From assembly GCA_029204225.1 (NCBI GenBank), contig CM055100.1, positions 63,309,141-63,373,140 of the forward strand: a stretch of 64,000 bases of DNA. The letters run 5' to 3'. Both the position numbers and the translations under genes were made by a program. The notes under the pieces were generated by a model, which was not told the origin of the DNA, searched no databases, and worked only from the letters and a program-made list of their open reading frames with translations. Within the stretch, counting starts at the first letter, position 1. The number at the start of each line of letters is the position of its first letter. This stretch comes from Diphasiastrum complanatum. Its lineage: Eukaryota; Streptophyta; Lycopodiopsida; Lycopodiales; Lycopodiaceae. Shown in pieces: positions 34,797 to 45,221 of this stretch.

Positions 34797-35240
34797 TAGT
34801 TGTCACGCGTAGGTTCGTTCCCATGAGAGCGATAGTTTAGTTCAGATTTCAACATGAATGGAGGATTCACATCTATCTCTACATCCATTAACCCTACTCA
34901 GTAACACTACTCATCCCTTAGCACTTACGATCCCTTAACACTACACATCCACAACAGAGATAACTTAATCTTTCTCTCTCTCCCTTTCTCTCTCATAAAA
35001 AGTACAATAACATACAATCCCAATAACGCTCAGATCCAACAATTAGCAAAATCCAAATAAGCATGAGAGATGGAGGAAAAGTGATAGAGAGCAAGGACAT
35101 TCATTAATCCATTTCTGAAGAGAACCAATCTGCTTTATTGAAATGAGAAAATGAACATGAGGAGCAACTCGAGTTGGTCCCTTCTTATAGTAGAGAGGAG
35201 GACCCTAGCCTCTGAATCCTATTGGTCCAGTCTTGCCTCT
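34797..35240 (-). mobile_element. LTR of the minus-strand gypsy element
   Basis: This matches, in reverse complement, the plus-strand LTR at 51057-51727 over its 3' 450 bp or so: CGCGTGACAACTA at the end, the run of GTTAAGGGATGAGTAGTG-like text, and a TATA box (plus-strand CTTATAG near 35184). Beyond about 35240 the similarity stops, so the U3 part is either lost or divergent. The LTR continues into the leader with the same 30 bp seen after the 51.7 kb copy. Confidence 0.65.
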
Positions 35241-36082
35241 CTTTTTATTCAAATTTAAAAAAGTGTGAAAACCATCAAATACTTTCTACAAAATTTTGTC
35301 TTATGAATAATATCTGCATCTTCTTATTACAACTGATTAGTACCTTGTGAGCATTAAATTCTATCTACTAAATTTATTACAACTTGACAAGGACCTTGCT
35401 AGCAGTTTAGTTAGCAAATTTACAAGCAATCAATAGTTACTCTGATAAACAGAAAGAGAGTCACACCACAACCCAAGAGAACACTTTTTGACAACCCAAG
35501 AGAACACTTTTTGAACTGTATCTACAAAAGAGACTTAAGGGTACATATACACAGTCTATTTTTTGTGGGGTATCGCTGCATGACAGTTCGGTCCCCGTTA
35601 CGAGATGCGTGTCCCAACTTTACACTACATGTGTCATTAAGCTGGCACTCATGCACACTATTTCATAAGCAGTAGAAAAACTCGAAAACACTGTTAAAAA
35701 CAAAAAGTCCTCAACTGTAAGAGAAACTTGGACTTACTTATTCTAACACAACCGTCATTGGAACTGTAAATGCATGTAGAAAGTAGGCGGATTGTCAACG
35801 CTGCGACATGGGTCAGATTTTATGATTGACAATATCGAAAATATATATGTATCGAATTTTATAGATCTAAATCAAGTTTTATAAATTTTTCGAGTCGATC
35901 CGATATAGAAAAATAACGACTCGTTTCGAGTCGATTCAGGGTCGGAAGAATTTGATTTCAAATTTTGATCTTTTGCTAAAAGACTCGAGCCTTTTTATTT
36001 TTATTTTTCTGGTATAAGTATATACAGCTTTCAGGATGCTCATTACTGAATGGATTTGGGCTTTGAGCATTGAATTCCAATA
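35241..36082 (-). mobile_element. Probable 3' LTR of the minus-strand copia tail
   Basis: The polypurine tract (minus strand AAGGGGGAG, 36091-36083) is followed by TATTGG at 36082, a mutated TGTTGG LTR start as seen for two related copia copies at 48.4 and 60.2 kb. The LTR should extend leftwards toward 35.3-35.5 kb. Its far end was not fixed because there is no second copy to compare. Confidence 0.4.
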
Positions 36083-36770
36083 CTCCCCCTTAATGTGGAT
36101 CCTGAAAAACTTCAATCTTCAGAGTTAGCATGTCGTTAAATCTGAGATGGTGCTCCTTTACTTGATTTCGATATGTTTGCTCCGAGAATGAAATCTCCGA
36201 TTTAGAGAAAGTGCGATTGTGCTTTGATTGTCACAATAGATTGTCGTTGGATGTGATTGCGCAAGGTCAATATTTGCAAGCAGGCTCCTTAGCCAAATTG
36301 CCTCCTTGGTAGCATTTGTGGCAGTTATGTATTTTGATTCCATTGATGATAATGCTATTGAGGTCTGCTTTCGACTGTTCCATGAGATTGGGCCTTGATT
36401 GTATAAGAATACAAATCCAAAAGTCGATCTTCTGGTATCGATATCTCCTGCCCACTTGGAAATTAAGCCCGCAGTTGCCTCCTTGGAATCATAACTTAGA
36501 CAACCAATTTATTTGAAGGACGTCTACAACGGACTTCGCTGATCTCCAACAAAGGGTAACCAATTCCATCATAATTTCAAGTTCAGATGCTAAGTTTAAT
36601 AACTTGAAATTATTGAAGACTTGGCCATTTTCAAGGACTTCCACAAACTTGCATTTAGAACAAGTCTGCAGATTTACATTATTTTTGAACAGTCTGCAGA
36701 AATACACTAAGTGCCACAGTTCGCATTTTTTGCACTTTCTCGATAACTGCAATACTTACCTTTGACTTCT
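36083..36770 (-). mobile_element. Ty1-copia RNase H end with polypurine tract
   Basis: Minus-strand text MESKYITATNATKEAIWLRS, YCDNQSTIALSLNRRFHSRS and KHIEIK is the standard C-terminal RNase H of plant copia elements, followed by the PPT at 36091-36083. Text between 36500 and 36750 is degenerate. The element is 5'-truncated near 36770. Confidence 0.8.
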
Positions 36771-36827
36771 TCCGTTCAATTATTTCTTGAAGAAGTCAAC
36801 TTACTCACAGTTCAACAGTTTAACCTT

Positions 36828-37032
36828 TTCAACACCTTCGCCTTTTCGCATTTTCCCAAAAAATGCGAAGAGTGAAAATTCCAGAGGGTCCTCTATTTTT
36901 AAGGGTTAAACTATTAAAGACACCTTCGCCAACTTTTCAAGAACAACTTAAACCTGTTTTAAGGGCACCTTCGGCTTTTTCGCATTTCTCCAAAAAGTGC
37001 GAGAGAGTTGAACTGTTAAAGACATCTTCGCC
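36828..37032 (+). repeat. Repeated CACCTTCGCC motif with TTTTCGCATTTT blocks
   Basis: CA(C/T)CTTCG(C/G)C occurs at 36833, 36921, 36966 and 37023, with a TTTTCGCATTT block after the first and third copies and partial GCGAAG inverted counterparts nearby. The core ACCTTCGCC is the same as in the leader of the gypsy element 2.5 kb away. Confidence 0.6.
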
Positions 37033-37231
37033 TTTTTGAAGCACCTTCAACTTTCTAAAGGCACCTTTAGTTTTTGCTAAAACCGAAAAGGGAGAAAATG
37101 CCAAAGGTTATCTGTTTTGAACGAGGAACGTTCCCAGCCACTTTTCAAATTTTTTTGAAGTGAGAGAAAACCACTTCATATAAAATGCGAAGTGAGAGAT
37201 TTTGCGACGTCCTCGTCCGCGTCAACGATCA

Positions 37232-37938
37232 TGATGTGTTGATTGTATATACTATGTATCGTTGTCACAAAAGCCATATACTTCCAAGTACAATGGCTTT
37301 TCTAATTAGGTGACGAACATTCAATGTAGTTAATACACGGATGAAATCTATAAATAGATCATCCAAGCACAGATTATTGGTTGCTCCGTCCATGAGACGT
37401 ATTATTTGAGCATCCCAAATATGCCGTCAATTTTTTGTTGTAATTGCTACTTGTATTGTGCTTCAGTGTAATATAGCAGCAGCAACTTTTCGATCTGTGT
37501 ATAACGTAGATGATTGCTTGTTGTGATTGAATGCACTTTATCGCTGTTTGATCGGGCTTCTTTACTCACTTTGATCAAAACACGGACGTCTACAACTCCT
37601 CAATTTCTGATTAGACGATGGCTGTCTTTGACACCTGAGGAGCTCGTGATATCATACTGCTCTTTCAAAACCAAACTTCACATTGAATCTGATTTTCAGT
37701 AATACCACACACAAACCATTTTTAATCTCTTCGGTGGACTGTACTCTTGTTTTTGAGAGTATGAATTAATTTTTAAGATCCTGTTGAGCAATTAGAACAC
37801 TTAAAGCTGCGATTATATTCAGCATAAACTTTCTATTAGACTGTTTTGCATCTAGCAGCTGATTGTAACATGAGAGCTGTTCCGCAATATTTTTGCTCTC
37901 TTCTCCGTTCACGTTCTTCTATCTCCCTTGCCCCATCA
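37232..37938 (+). mobile_element. Probable 5' LTR of the plus-strand copia element
   Basis: A primer-site-like TTGATATCAGAGC (about 37941-37953, two mismatches from TTGGTATCAGAGC) follows a terminus ending CCATCA. A candidate start TGAT at 37232 gives complementary ends TGAT/ATCA and a length of about 700 bp, with TATATACTATG near the start. The start is tentative because no second LTR copy remains. Confidence 0.45.
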
Positions 37939-38006
37939 GATTGATATCAGAGCATAGCTCATATAAACCGAAAGATTAACTGTGTTCTATGTGTATTACT
38001 GTTAGT

Positions 38007-38780
38007 ATGTCTCATCTTGGTAGCTCTTCGTCATCATCCAACGAGGCTAGAATCATTGACAAGTTCAATGGTTCTAACTTCTACATCTAGAAGTAAAAAC
38101 TTCGGATGATGTTGATAGATAGAGATCTTTGGGATGTAGTAGAAGGTGCTGACCTGAAACCAGAAGATGGTGATCAAGCAAAGGCATGGAAGATCAAAGA
38201 TCAGAGGGCCTTAGCATGTATCACACTCAATCTGGCCGACTCCCAAATATCTCACATTACCACATGCAAAACCTCTAAGGATGCATTAGATTTGTTATCA
38301 AATCTCTATGAGACTCATGATGTAACCACTAGATTACATCTTAGAAGGAAGTTATTTACTCTTGGCATTTTTGATTCTACTGCCATCACTTCTCACATCA
38401 ACAGCTTCAAATCGTTATTGGATCAGTTATCAACTGTAGGATGTTCTATTCAAGATGATGATGTCGTTATGACCTTGTTTTCTTCTCTTCCAAAGTCGTA
38501 TGAACACTTTATGGTGATGATCTCCACACAACCCGACCTCACTCTTCAAAAGGTGATTGGTCACCTTCTTCAAGAAAAAATACGGAGAAAGACTAGCAGC
38601 CTGTCATCAAAGACAAATCCATGGCTCTATACACCAAGAAGAAAGACTATTTCAAGGGCAAGAATCAAATGCAGCAGCAACAGCAGAAGCCTCACACTCA
38701 AGGTGAGCATGGTGGATTGCGCAAGATTTTTTGCAGATATTGCAAGAGAGCCAATCACGACATCAAGGAGTGTCGTATCT
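38007..38780 (+). pseudogene. Copia gag with zinc knuckle
   Basis: The ATG at 38007 starts MSHLGSSSSSSNEARIIDKF then NGSNFYI, a typical copia gag start. Two in-frame stops follow, and the frame continues with IKDQRALACITLNLADSQIS, LHLRRKLFTLGIF and FSSLPKSYEHFMVMI. A frameshift occurs near 38600-38640. In the second frame the knuckle CRYCKRANHDIKEC (38732-38773) is complete. It is flanked by Gln runs encoded by CAG repeats. Confidence 0.8.
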
Positions 38781-38863
38781 GAATCTACAACGAGGCATAG
38801 AAGCAACAGCAGCAGCAGCCAAATTCCTCCAACGCAGCGGAATTCAAGGAGCAAAATACACAC

Positions 38864-39373
38864 TTGTTAGTGGCTTACAGCAGCAGCAATGAAGACTGTG
38901 ATAGCTGGTACCTGGACAGCGGTGCTACCCAACACATGACCTCTCGCAAGGAATGGTTTACCGAGTATGCAGCTTATAGCAGAGATCAATTCATCTACCT
39001 CGGAGATTCAAGCACCATACGCGTGGAAGGCAAAGGAACAGTGAAGATCACCTTCAACAACGATCTATCTATTTGTGTTCCTAACGTCCTTCATGTTCCT
39101 CAGTTATCAAAGAACTTGTTATTAGTCTCTAAGATAACTGATGAGGGCTACACTGTTACTTTCTCATCTGAGCAGTGTATTATATTCGAGGAAGATACTA
39201 CTTTGACTACATGCACTAGAATAGGAAATCTTTATGTACTCTCTAATTCAGTTGCATTAGCTAGCATCTCTCATGAAAATGTAAACGATAATGCTATTTT
39301 GTGGCATAGTCGATTTGGACACGTGAATACAATATCACTTTCCTATATGGACTATATTTCCCTTCTTCATTAG
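38864..39373 (+). pseudogene. Copia protease and pre-integrase
   Basis: The segment carries WYLDSGATQHMTSRKEWF, with the D-S-G-A catalytic motif, then VLHVPQLSKNLLLVSKI and the pre-integrase block LWHSRFGHVNTISL. A stop at 39373 cuts it from the integrase. Confidence 0.85.
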
Positions 39374-40026
39374 ATAGGAAGTCTTTCTTTTGTGAATCAT
39401 GCATCTATGAGAAGCACTCTAGAAGCAAATTTCCAAAATCACATTCCATCAAAACAAAGCATGTATTGGATCTTGTACATAGCAATCTTTGTCGTCCAAT
39501 GCCAACTTCGTCCTTAGGAGATGCAATCTATTTTATCACTTTCATAGATGATTATTCTAAATGGTCTATAGTCATGTTCATTAAGCACAAATCTAAAGCC
39601 TCTGAATGCTTCAAGAGATTCAAGGCCATGGCTGAGACACAAACATCTACAAAAGTGAAGGCACTCCGAACTGATGGTGGCGACGAATACATCTCTAATG
39701 AGATGTCCAACTACATGGCTGAACATTGTATTAGAAGACAGTTCACCACTTCCTATTCACCTCAACAGAAAGGAATTGCAGAAAGAACGAGTCGAACTCT
39801 TCTCAACTCAGCCAGATCCATGCTACATCAGCCACACCTACTTGCGAAGTTCTGGGCAAAAGCTACTGCCACAGCCTGTTACGTGCAGAACAGATCCAAC
39901 ACCAAAGCTGTCAACAACAAAACTCCTTATGAAGTTTGGCATGGGCACAAGCCTAGTGTTAGCCATTTAAAGTCTTTGGTTGTATATGTTTTGTTCACAT
40001 TCCTAAACAACTTAGGAAGAAGCTAG
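39374..40026 (+). pseudogene. Copia integrase
   Basis: The text CESCIYEKHSRSKFPKS (39395-39445), LDLVHSNLCRPMPTSSLGDA, FITFIDDYSKWSIVMFIKHK, ALRTDGGDEYISNEMSN, YSPQQKGIAERTSRTLLNSA and NNKTPYEVWHGHKP covers the whole core. Of the catalytic triad, the first position is Asn (HSN) and the Asp of RTDGG and the Glu of IAERT remain. It is probably inactive even where open. Confidence 0.85.
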
Positions 40027-40449
40027 ATGATAGGACAAATAAATGTATTTTCATTGGCTATCCTGATGAACACAAAGCTTATAAAGTTTATAATCCATCC
40101 ACCAATGTAGTAGTTGCCTCTAGGGATGTAATATTTCAAGAACATACATACTATGATTTCGAACAACCATCGATAAACGATGCTATGTCATTTCATCCTA
40201 TTTGACGTAGCATGGATTCTTCCAATGTTGATGTTCCTTCTTTAGAACCTGCAGCTACAGCTACAGAAGCCGAGCAGCCGACAGTACCTGTCATCAGACC
40301 AGACCAAGCTAGCTCGAGCAGATCAGGAGACATTCAAGAAGAAGCATCATCGCATCTTGGTCAACCAAACATCCGCAAATCTTCATGGACTTGGACAGTT
40401 CCTGAGAGGTATGCACCTCAATCATTATGGACTTCATCTTAAGAACCAC

Positions 40450-41518
40450 AGAGCCTAGCCGAAGCAATTAACTCCAAGGATGCTGTGAAGTGGCAAGAAG
40501 CTATGGAAAGCGAGTACAGCTCACTTTTGATGAATTAGACCTGGACATTGGTCGACTTCCCCACTCACAAGAGAGCTATCGACAACAAGTGGATCTTCAA
40601 AAAGAAGATCAACTTTGATGGTTCCATTGCCAAATGGAAAGCACGGCTGGTGGCTAAAGGATTCACTCAAGTCCAAGGAGTAAATTATCAAGAAATTTGT
40701 AGTCCTGTCATCAAGATGCAGTCAATCAGGACAATGTCAAAGAGGAGTTGTACATCTTCCAACCGGAAGGATTCAAAGTAAAAGGACAAGAGCACAAAGT
40801 GTGCAAGCTGCACAAAGCAATCTACGGTCTGAAACAGGTCGCAAGAGCATGGTTCGATAGAATCAACTCTTATCTCATTCAATTGGGTTTTGCAAACAAT
40901 TTAGTTGACTATAATGTTTATTCAAAGCATATAGGCACCAATTCAGTTCACATAGCTCTTTACGTAGATGATGCATTTATTCTGTCTAACGACACTTCTC
41001 TACTACACACTACTAAGAGTAATCTGTCAAAGGAATTTGACAGGACTGATTTAGGAGCTGTCCATTCTTTGCTAGGAACTCACATCACTAGAAATAGGCT
41101 TCAGAAGAAGATCTATATTAGCCAGCAGGCATATCTAAAAGGCATTTTAGAAAAGTTTCATGTGTTTGATTGCAAACCCATTGATACTCCAATGGATCCA
41201 AGTATAGTATTGACTAAACCTAGTTGTGCTGATTCTGATAGTGAAGTACTCGACATAGTGAAGTACCCTTATCATTCACTAATAGAATCTTTAATGTATG
41301 CAATGCTATGTACTAGACCAGATTTAGCATACACTGTTAGCACGTCAAGTCAATTCATGTCTAAACCTAGGATCTCTCATTGGAAAGCGTTAAAGAGAGT
41401 GATGAGATATATTCAGAAAAGTTTAGATCACATCTTATGTTATGATGGAAATGCTATTGACCCACCTTGCGAGGCTACTCCGACTCAGATTGGGGAGGAA
41501 CAATCTCTACCAGAAAAT
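40450..41518 (+). pseudogene. Copia reverse transcriptase and RNase H start
   Basis: KDAVKWQEAMESEYSSLL, a stop, NKWIFKKKINFDGSIAKWKA, RLVAKGFTQVQGVNYQEICS are the N-terminal RT blocks. Then the sequence jumps (about 40722-40740) straight to EELYIFQPEGFKVKG, without the motif A block (LDVKTAFLHG) that should lie between. GLKQVARAWFDRINSYL and LYVDDAFILSND (YVDD) follow. RNase H starts with GYSDSDWGG (about 41473-41500, in a shifted frame) and is cut at about 41518. Confidence 0.8.
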
Positions 41519-42429
41519 GATAATCAGTCAGATTTGAGTGAGATTTCATATTGGATCGAACCTTGGATACACCGCTCACTTTTCCATTGAATGTGCTGAA
41601 TGTAGCATGGATATCAACGGAACCTATACCAGATTTGATTGAAGATGACCTCATTCCTGTGAGTCATGTCTTGGCTTATGATGACAATGCAGAACTTACT
41701 GATGAGCAGATTCTAAATCATATGGATCCGACCAGATTTGGAATGTGCAATATTCCTGATGAACCAACAACAAAATCGTCCAAAGCAGTTATATTGAAGG
41801 AAGACAGGATCACAGGGTCCATGACGAAGAAACCAGCCAAGAAATATTATAATACGGTCCTGAAATGAGAACATCCTCCTCAAAAGATTGATTCAGCGAA
41901 TGTGCCACCCTTACTAGATAAAGACAAAGGAAAATTCATGGATGATTCTACAAGTCAGAATTCTAGCAAGACATCATCGTCTCGGAAGTCATCACCTCCA
42001 CGATCAATTCCTGCTAAGAAGATTAAGCGAAGATCCAAGACAAGTCATTTTGACAAAGCAGATGTTGTCCAGCATGATATGCCCAAACATTTTAAACGCT
42101 ATACACTGGATGATGTGGTTATCATGTTACCTAAAGCACATCGTGAACCCGGAGACCAGGTTTTAGAATTGAAAGATGTTTACGATGGCCCAGCTAGGAC
42201 ATAGCCAATGAATCTTGCTGAACCAGGAGAACCAGAAACGATTGTCCAAGTTGGATCACAACTTAATCCTGAACAGTATCAAGCACTCTGAATGTTACTT
42301 ATTAAGAATCAAGATTGTTTTGCATGGACTTATCAAAATCTGAAAGGTATTTTGATGTCGATTTTTGAGCATACCATACCTTTAGTAGCTGACAAAGTTC
42401 TATCGCTGTAATCCTAATGTTGCAGATCT

Positions 42430-43690
42430 GATAAAGAAAGAGCTTCAGAGATGCTTGACGCCAATTTCATTTATGAGATTGAGCATACCGAATGGGTTTC
42501 ACCGATTGTCATTGTTCCTAAGAAGAATGGGAAATTGAGAATTTGTGTGAATCTCAAGGCTTTGAACAAAGTGACGCGGAAGCATCACTTTCCGTTACCT
42601 TTTATTGAAAGCATTTTGGATCGCCTTGCTGGAGCAGAAGCTTATAGTTTCCTGGATGGATTTAGCAGCTACAACTAGGTCAAGTTTGCACCTACAGATC
42701 GTCACAAAACAACTTTTGCAACAGAATGGGACACCTATGCTTACAAAGTAGTGTCGTTTGGAATCTGTAATGCACCAAGTTCGTTCCAAAGAGTAATGCA
42801 ATTTGCTTTTAAAGATTATCTACAGAAATTTCTTGAAATTTACTTGGATGACCTAGGAGTCCATAGCACAGATACAGACCACCTGGATCGATTGGAGAAA
42901 GTATTTGAAAGATGTCGCAAATATCAAATTTCTCTATATAGAAAAAAATACTAGATATGTTATGCTTGGGCATGTGATATCGAGACATGGCATTGCCACA
43001 GATTATTCTAAAATCAAGGTTATTGTGGAATTGCCACCGCCAACAACAATTCGTGGAGTTTATGTGTTTATGGATCATGCGAACTACTATCGAATTTTTA
43101 TTATCTTCTTTGCGAATTCAGCACGACCTATATACAAACTGACCATTATTCCTATTTGGACAGTAGAGGCGTTAGAAGCCTTTAAAAAATTAAAAAAAAT
43201 ATTAACTTCAGCAACAATACTGCGTTCTCCAGATTGGACAGTTGAATTTCATGTTCACACGGATGCCTTGACATACGACATTGGATCAGTTTTGAAGCAG
43301 CCAGGTGACTATAAGAAGGACTATTCTATATGATTTGCAAGAAGACAGCTTACAGATCCGGAAAAGAACGAAGAACTGTTCAACAACTGAACGTGAAGTG
43401 TTAGCCATGATTTTTTCTGTTCAAAAATTTCGTCATTATCTCATGGAAACGCACTTTGCATTTTATACGGATCACCAACCGTTACTTTATTTGGTAAACA
43501 AGACATGCAATACTGGATGTATTGCAAGATGGTTACTGTTATTGACTGAATTTGACTTTCGAATTGTGGTTCAAGAGGAGAAGCGACATTATCTGGCCGA
43601 TCACGTTTCAGACGCACCAGTTAACACTGAAGTGGATGATGAATTACCAGATGTTGCATTGTTCTATGTAGAAGCAGTACCTGAGTAGGC
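42430..43690 (+). pseudogene. Gypsy A reverse transcriptase and RNase H
   Basis: RT blocks: WVSPIVIVPKKNGKLRICVN, HHFPLPFIESILDRLAGA, SFLDGFSSYN (motif A), TTFATEWDTYAYKVVSFGIC, NAPSSFQRVMQ (motif B) and LEIYLDDLGVHS (motif C, Y-L-D-D). RNase H: FHVHTDALTYDIGSVLKQPG, TEREVLAMIFSVQKFRHYL, FYTDHQPLLYL and ADHVSDAP. A stop replaces Gln at 42676 and frameshifts lie near 42950 and 43330, so no functional protein can be made. Confidence 0.85.
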
Positions 43691-43859
43691 AGCAGATATT
43701 GTTGAGTACCTGATGCTAGGGCAATTGAATAACTCATTAACAAAAGTACAGAAGAGACAATTGATTCATAAGGCTCAACCTTATCAATTGATTGCAGGAC
43801 AATTGCATCGTCATGGATCAGACAATATTCTACCTATATGTGTTTTAGAGCATGAAATC

Positions 43860-44881
43860 CCAGATTTAATGATGTTTTAAGATGATGGCATGGGCGGAGG
43901 ACACTTCTCTAGAGATATTATTGTTCACAAACTTTTGCAATCAGGTTGTTGGTGGCCTGCGCTTCATAAGGACACATAAAATTATATTCAGACATGTGAT
44001 GTTTGCCAGCGAGCACGACGGCCTACTAGATAGAACTATGAACCCTTGCATCCGGTTTTATCGCAAGCACCGTTTGAAAAATTGGGACTAGATGATGTTG
44101 GTCCTATTTTCCTGTCACACAAGGATCTCAAGCCTGATACATTATCGTAGCAACTGACTATATGACCAAGTGGGTTGAAGCCAAAGCTGTCAAAGTTGTT
44201 GATGCAAAATCTATGGCCAAGTTTCTCTACAAAAATATTATAATCAGATTTGGATGTCTGATCGAGATTGTCAATGACCGGGGTACACACTTTGTTAATC
44301 AAACAATAAAGTGTTTACTGGAAGATTTTTCGGTTACACATAGATTCAGTACTCCTTACTATCCCAGAGAGAATGGCCAAGTTGAATCTTCCAATAAGAT
44401 TCTCTGCACTATTATGACAAAGACAGTTGAAGCGAGTCAATCTGATTGGGAACATAAACTGTATCCAACATTATGGGCATTCAAAACCGCATACAAAAAT
44501 AGTACAAATCAAACACCCTTTCAACTGATTTATGGTCAAGATGTTGTCATGCCGATTGTATATTTAATCCCATCTTTACGCATAGCGACAACAGAACGGT
44601 TAAATGATGATAAGTCTTTACAACTACGTCATGAAGTGTTGCACAAATTATGTGAAACCCAATTGATGGTAGTTCACGTGCTAACAGTAGAGAAATCCCA
44701 CCAAAAATCATGGCACGATCGTCGATTGCACAAAAAGGATATGAAAGCAGGAGATCTTGCACTGATGTACAAAAACAAGCTGATCAAGAAAAAATTGAAG
44801 TTTACCAGTGAAGGCCCATATAAAGTGAAAGAAATCCTGAACTATGGTGCTGTAATTCTTGAGCACTTGGACGAAAAATGA
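43860..44881 (+). pseudogene. Gypsy A integrase
   Basis: The zinc-binding part (GGGHFSRDIIVHKLL, CDVCQRA near 43895-44010) lies in broken frames. The core from 44162 is open: ATDYMTKWVEAKAV (first Asp just upstream), VNDRGTHFVNQTIKCLLE (second Asp), PRENGQVESSNKILC (Glu), FKTAYKNSTNQTPFQLIYG and a C-terminal KLKFTSEGPYKVKEI segment. No chromodomain was seen. Confidence 0.85.
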
Positions 44882-45221
44882 TTTGATACTCCGGTGAGCA
44901 AAGAATTGGATAAAATACCCGCATTGGGAGAGCAGCTGGCTTGGAGAGTTACCATTTTTGAGAAAACTCCAAAATCTATTAGAAGTTATTTGGCCAGCCT
45001 CCAATTGCGGGTAGATCCATATTATGTACCGATGCCATAAAGAAATAGGTGGAAAGATTTGGGATTGCCAATGGACAAAATTACGATCCATACGCCAAGT
45101 TGGCCAAACATCCATCAACCTTTCAATTGGACAATATCCGTGGATTTCCACCGGGCCTTACAAGCGTACCAGCGGGAGTATATACACTCTCCCGATCCGA
45201 CAGTGAGACAATTCATAACTA

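Larger units (their letters stand above)
30420..35240 (-). mobile_element. Ty3-gypsy element, 5' LTR + gag + protease, truncated before RT
   Basis: On the minus strand this reads LTR (35240-34797), a long leader (34790-33820), gag, zinc knuckle, protease and a basic Ser-rich linker. It breaks off at about 30420 within the sequence just before RT (VIEHTITLVPDAIPK). The same family is represented by the plus-strand copies at 41.5-48.0 kb and 51.0-52.6 kb. No RT, RNase H, integrase or 3' LTR remains in this copy. Stops and frame changes occur between segments. Confidence 0.8.
38007..41518 (+). mobile_element. Ty1-copia element, gag to RNase H, interrupted by gypsy sequence
   Basis: Colinear copia domains are gag, CCHC knuckle, protease, integrase and RT/RNase H start. 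Gag has two early stops (at the codons for W and Q in FYI*K*KLRM, 38089-38099). A frameshift follows gag, integrase has Asn in place of the first catalytic Asp, and RT lacks motif A. The element breaks off inside RNase H at about 41518, where gypsy protease-linker sequence begins. It is therefore defective, and no 3' LTR was found. Confidence 0.85.
41519..45218 (+). mobile_element. Ty3-gypsy pol copy A (protease end to integrase)
   Basis: Starts within the linker after protease (QSDLSEIS, 41525) and runs through the basic linker, RT, RNase H and integrase to an extra 3' segment (VDFHRALQAYQREYIHSPDP, in a frame near 45140-45200). LTRs are missing at both ends. Several stops and frameshifts are present, for example a TAG after FLDGFSSYN at 42676-42678. 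It is followed immediately by a second copy of the same family. Confidence 0.85.
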
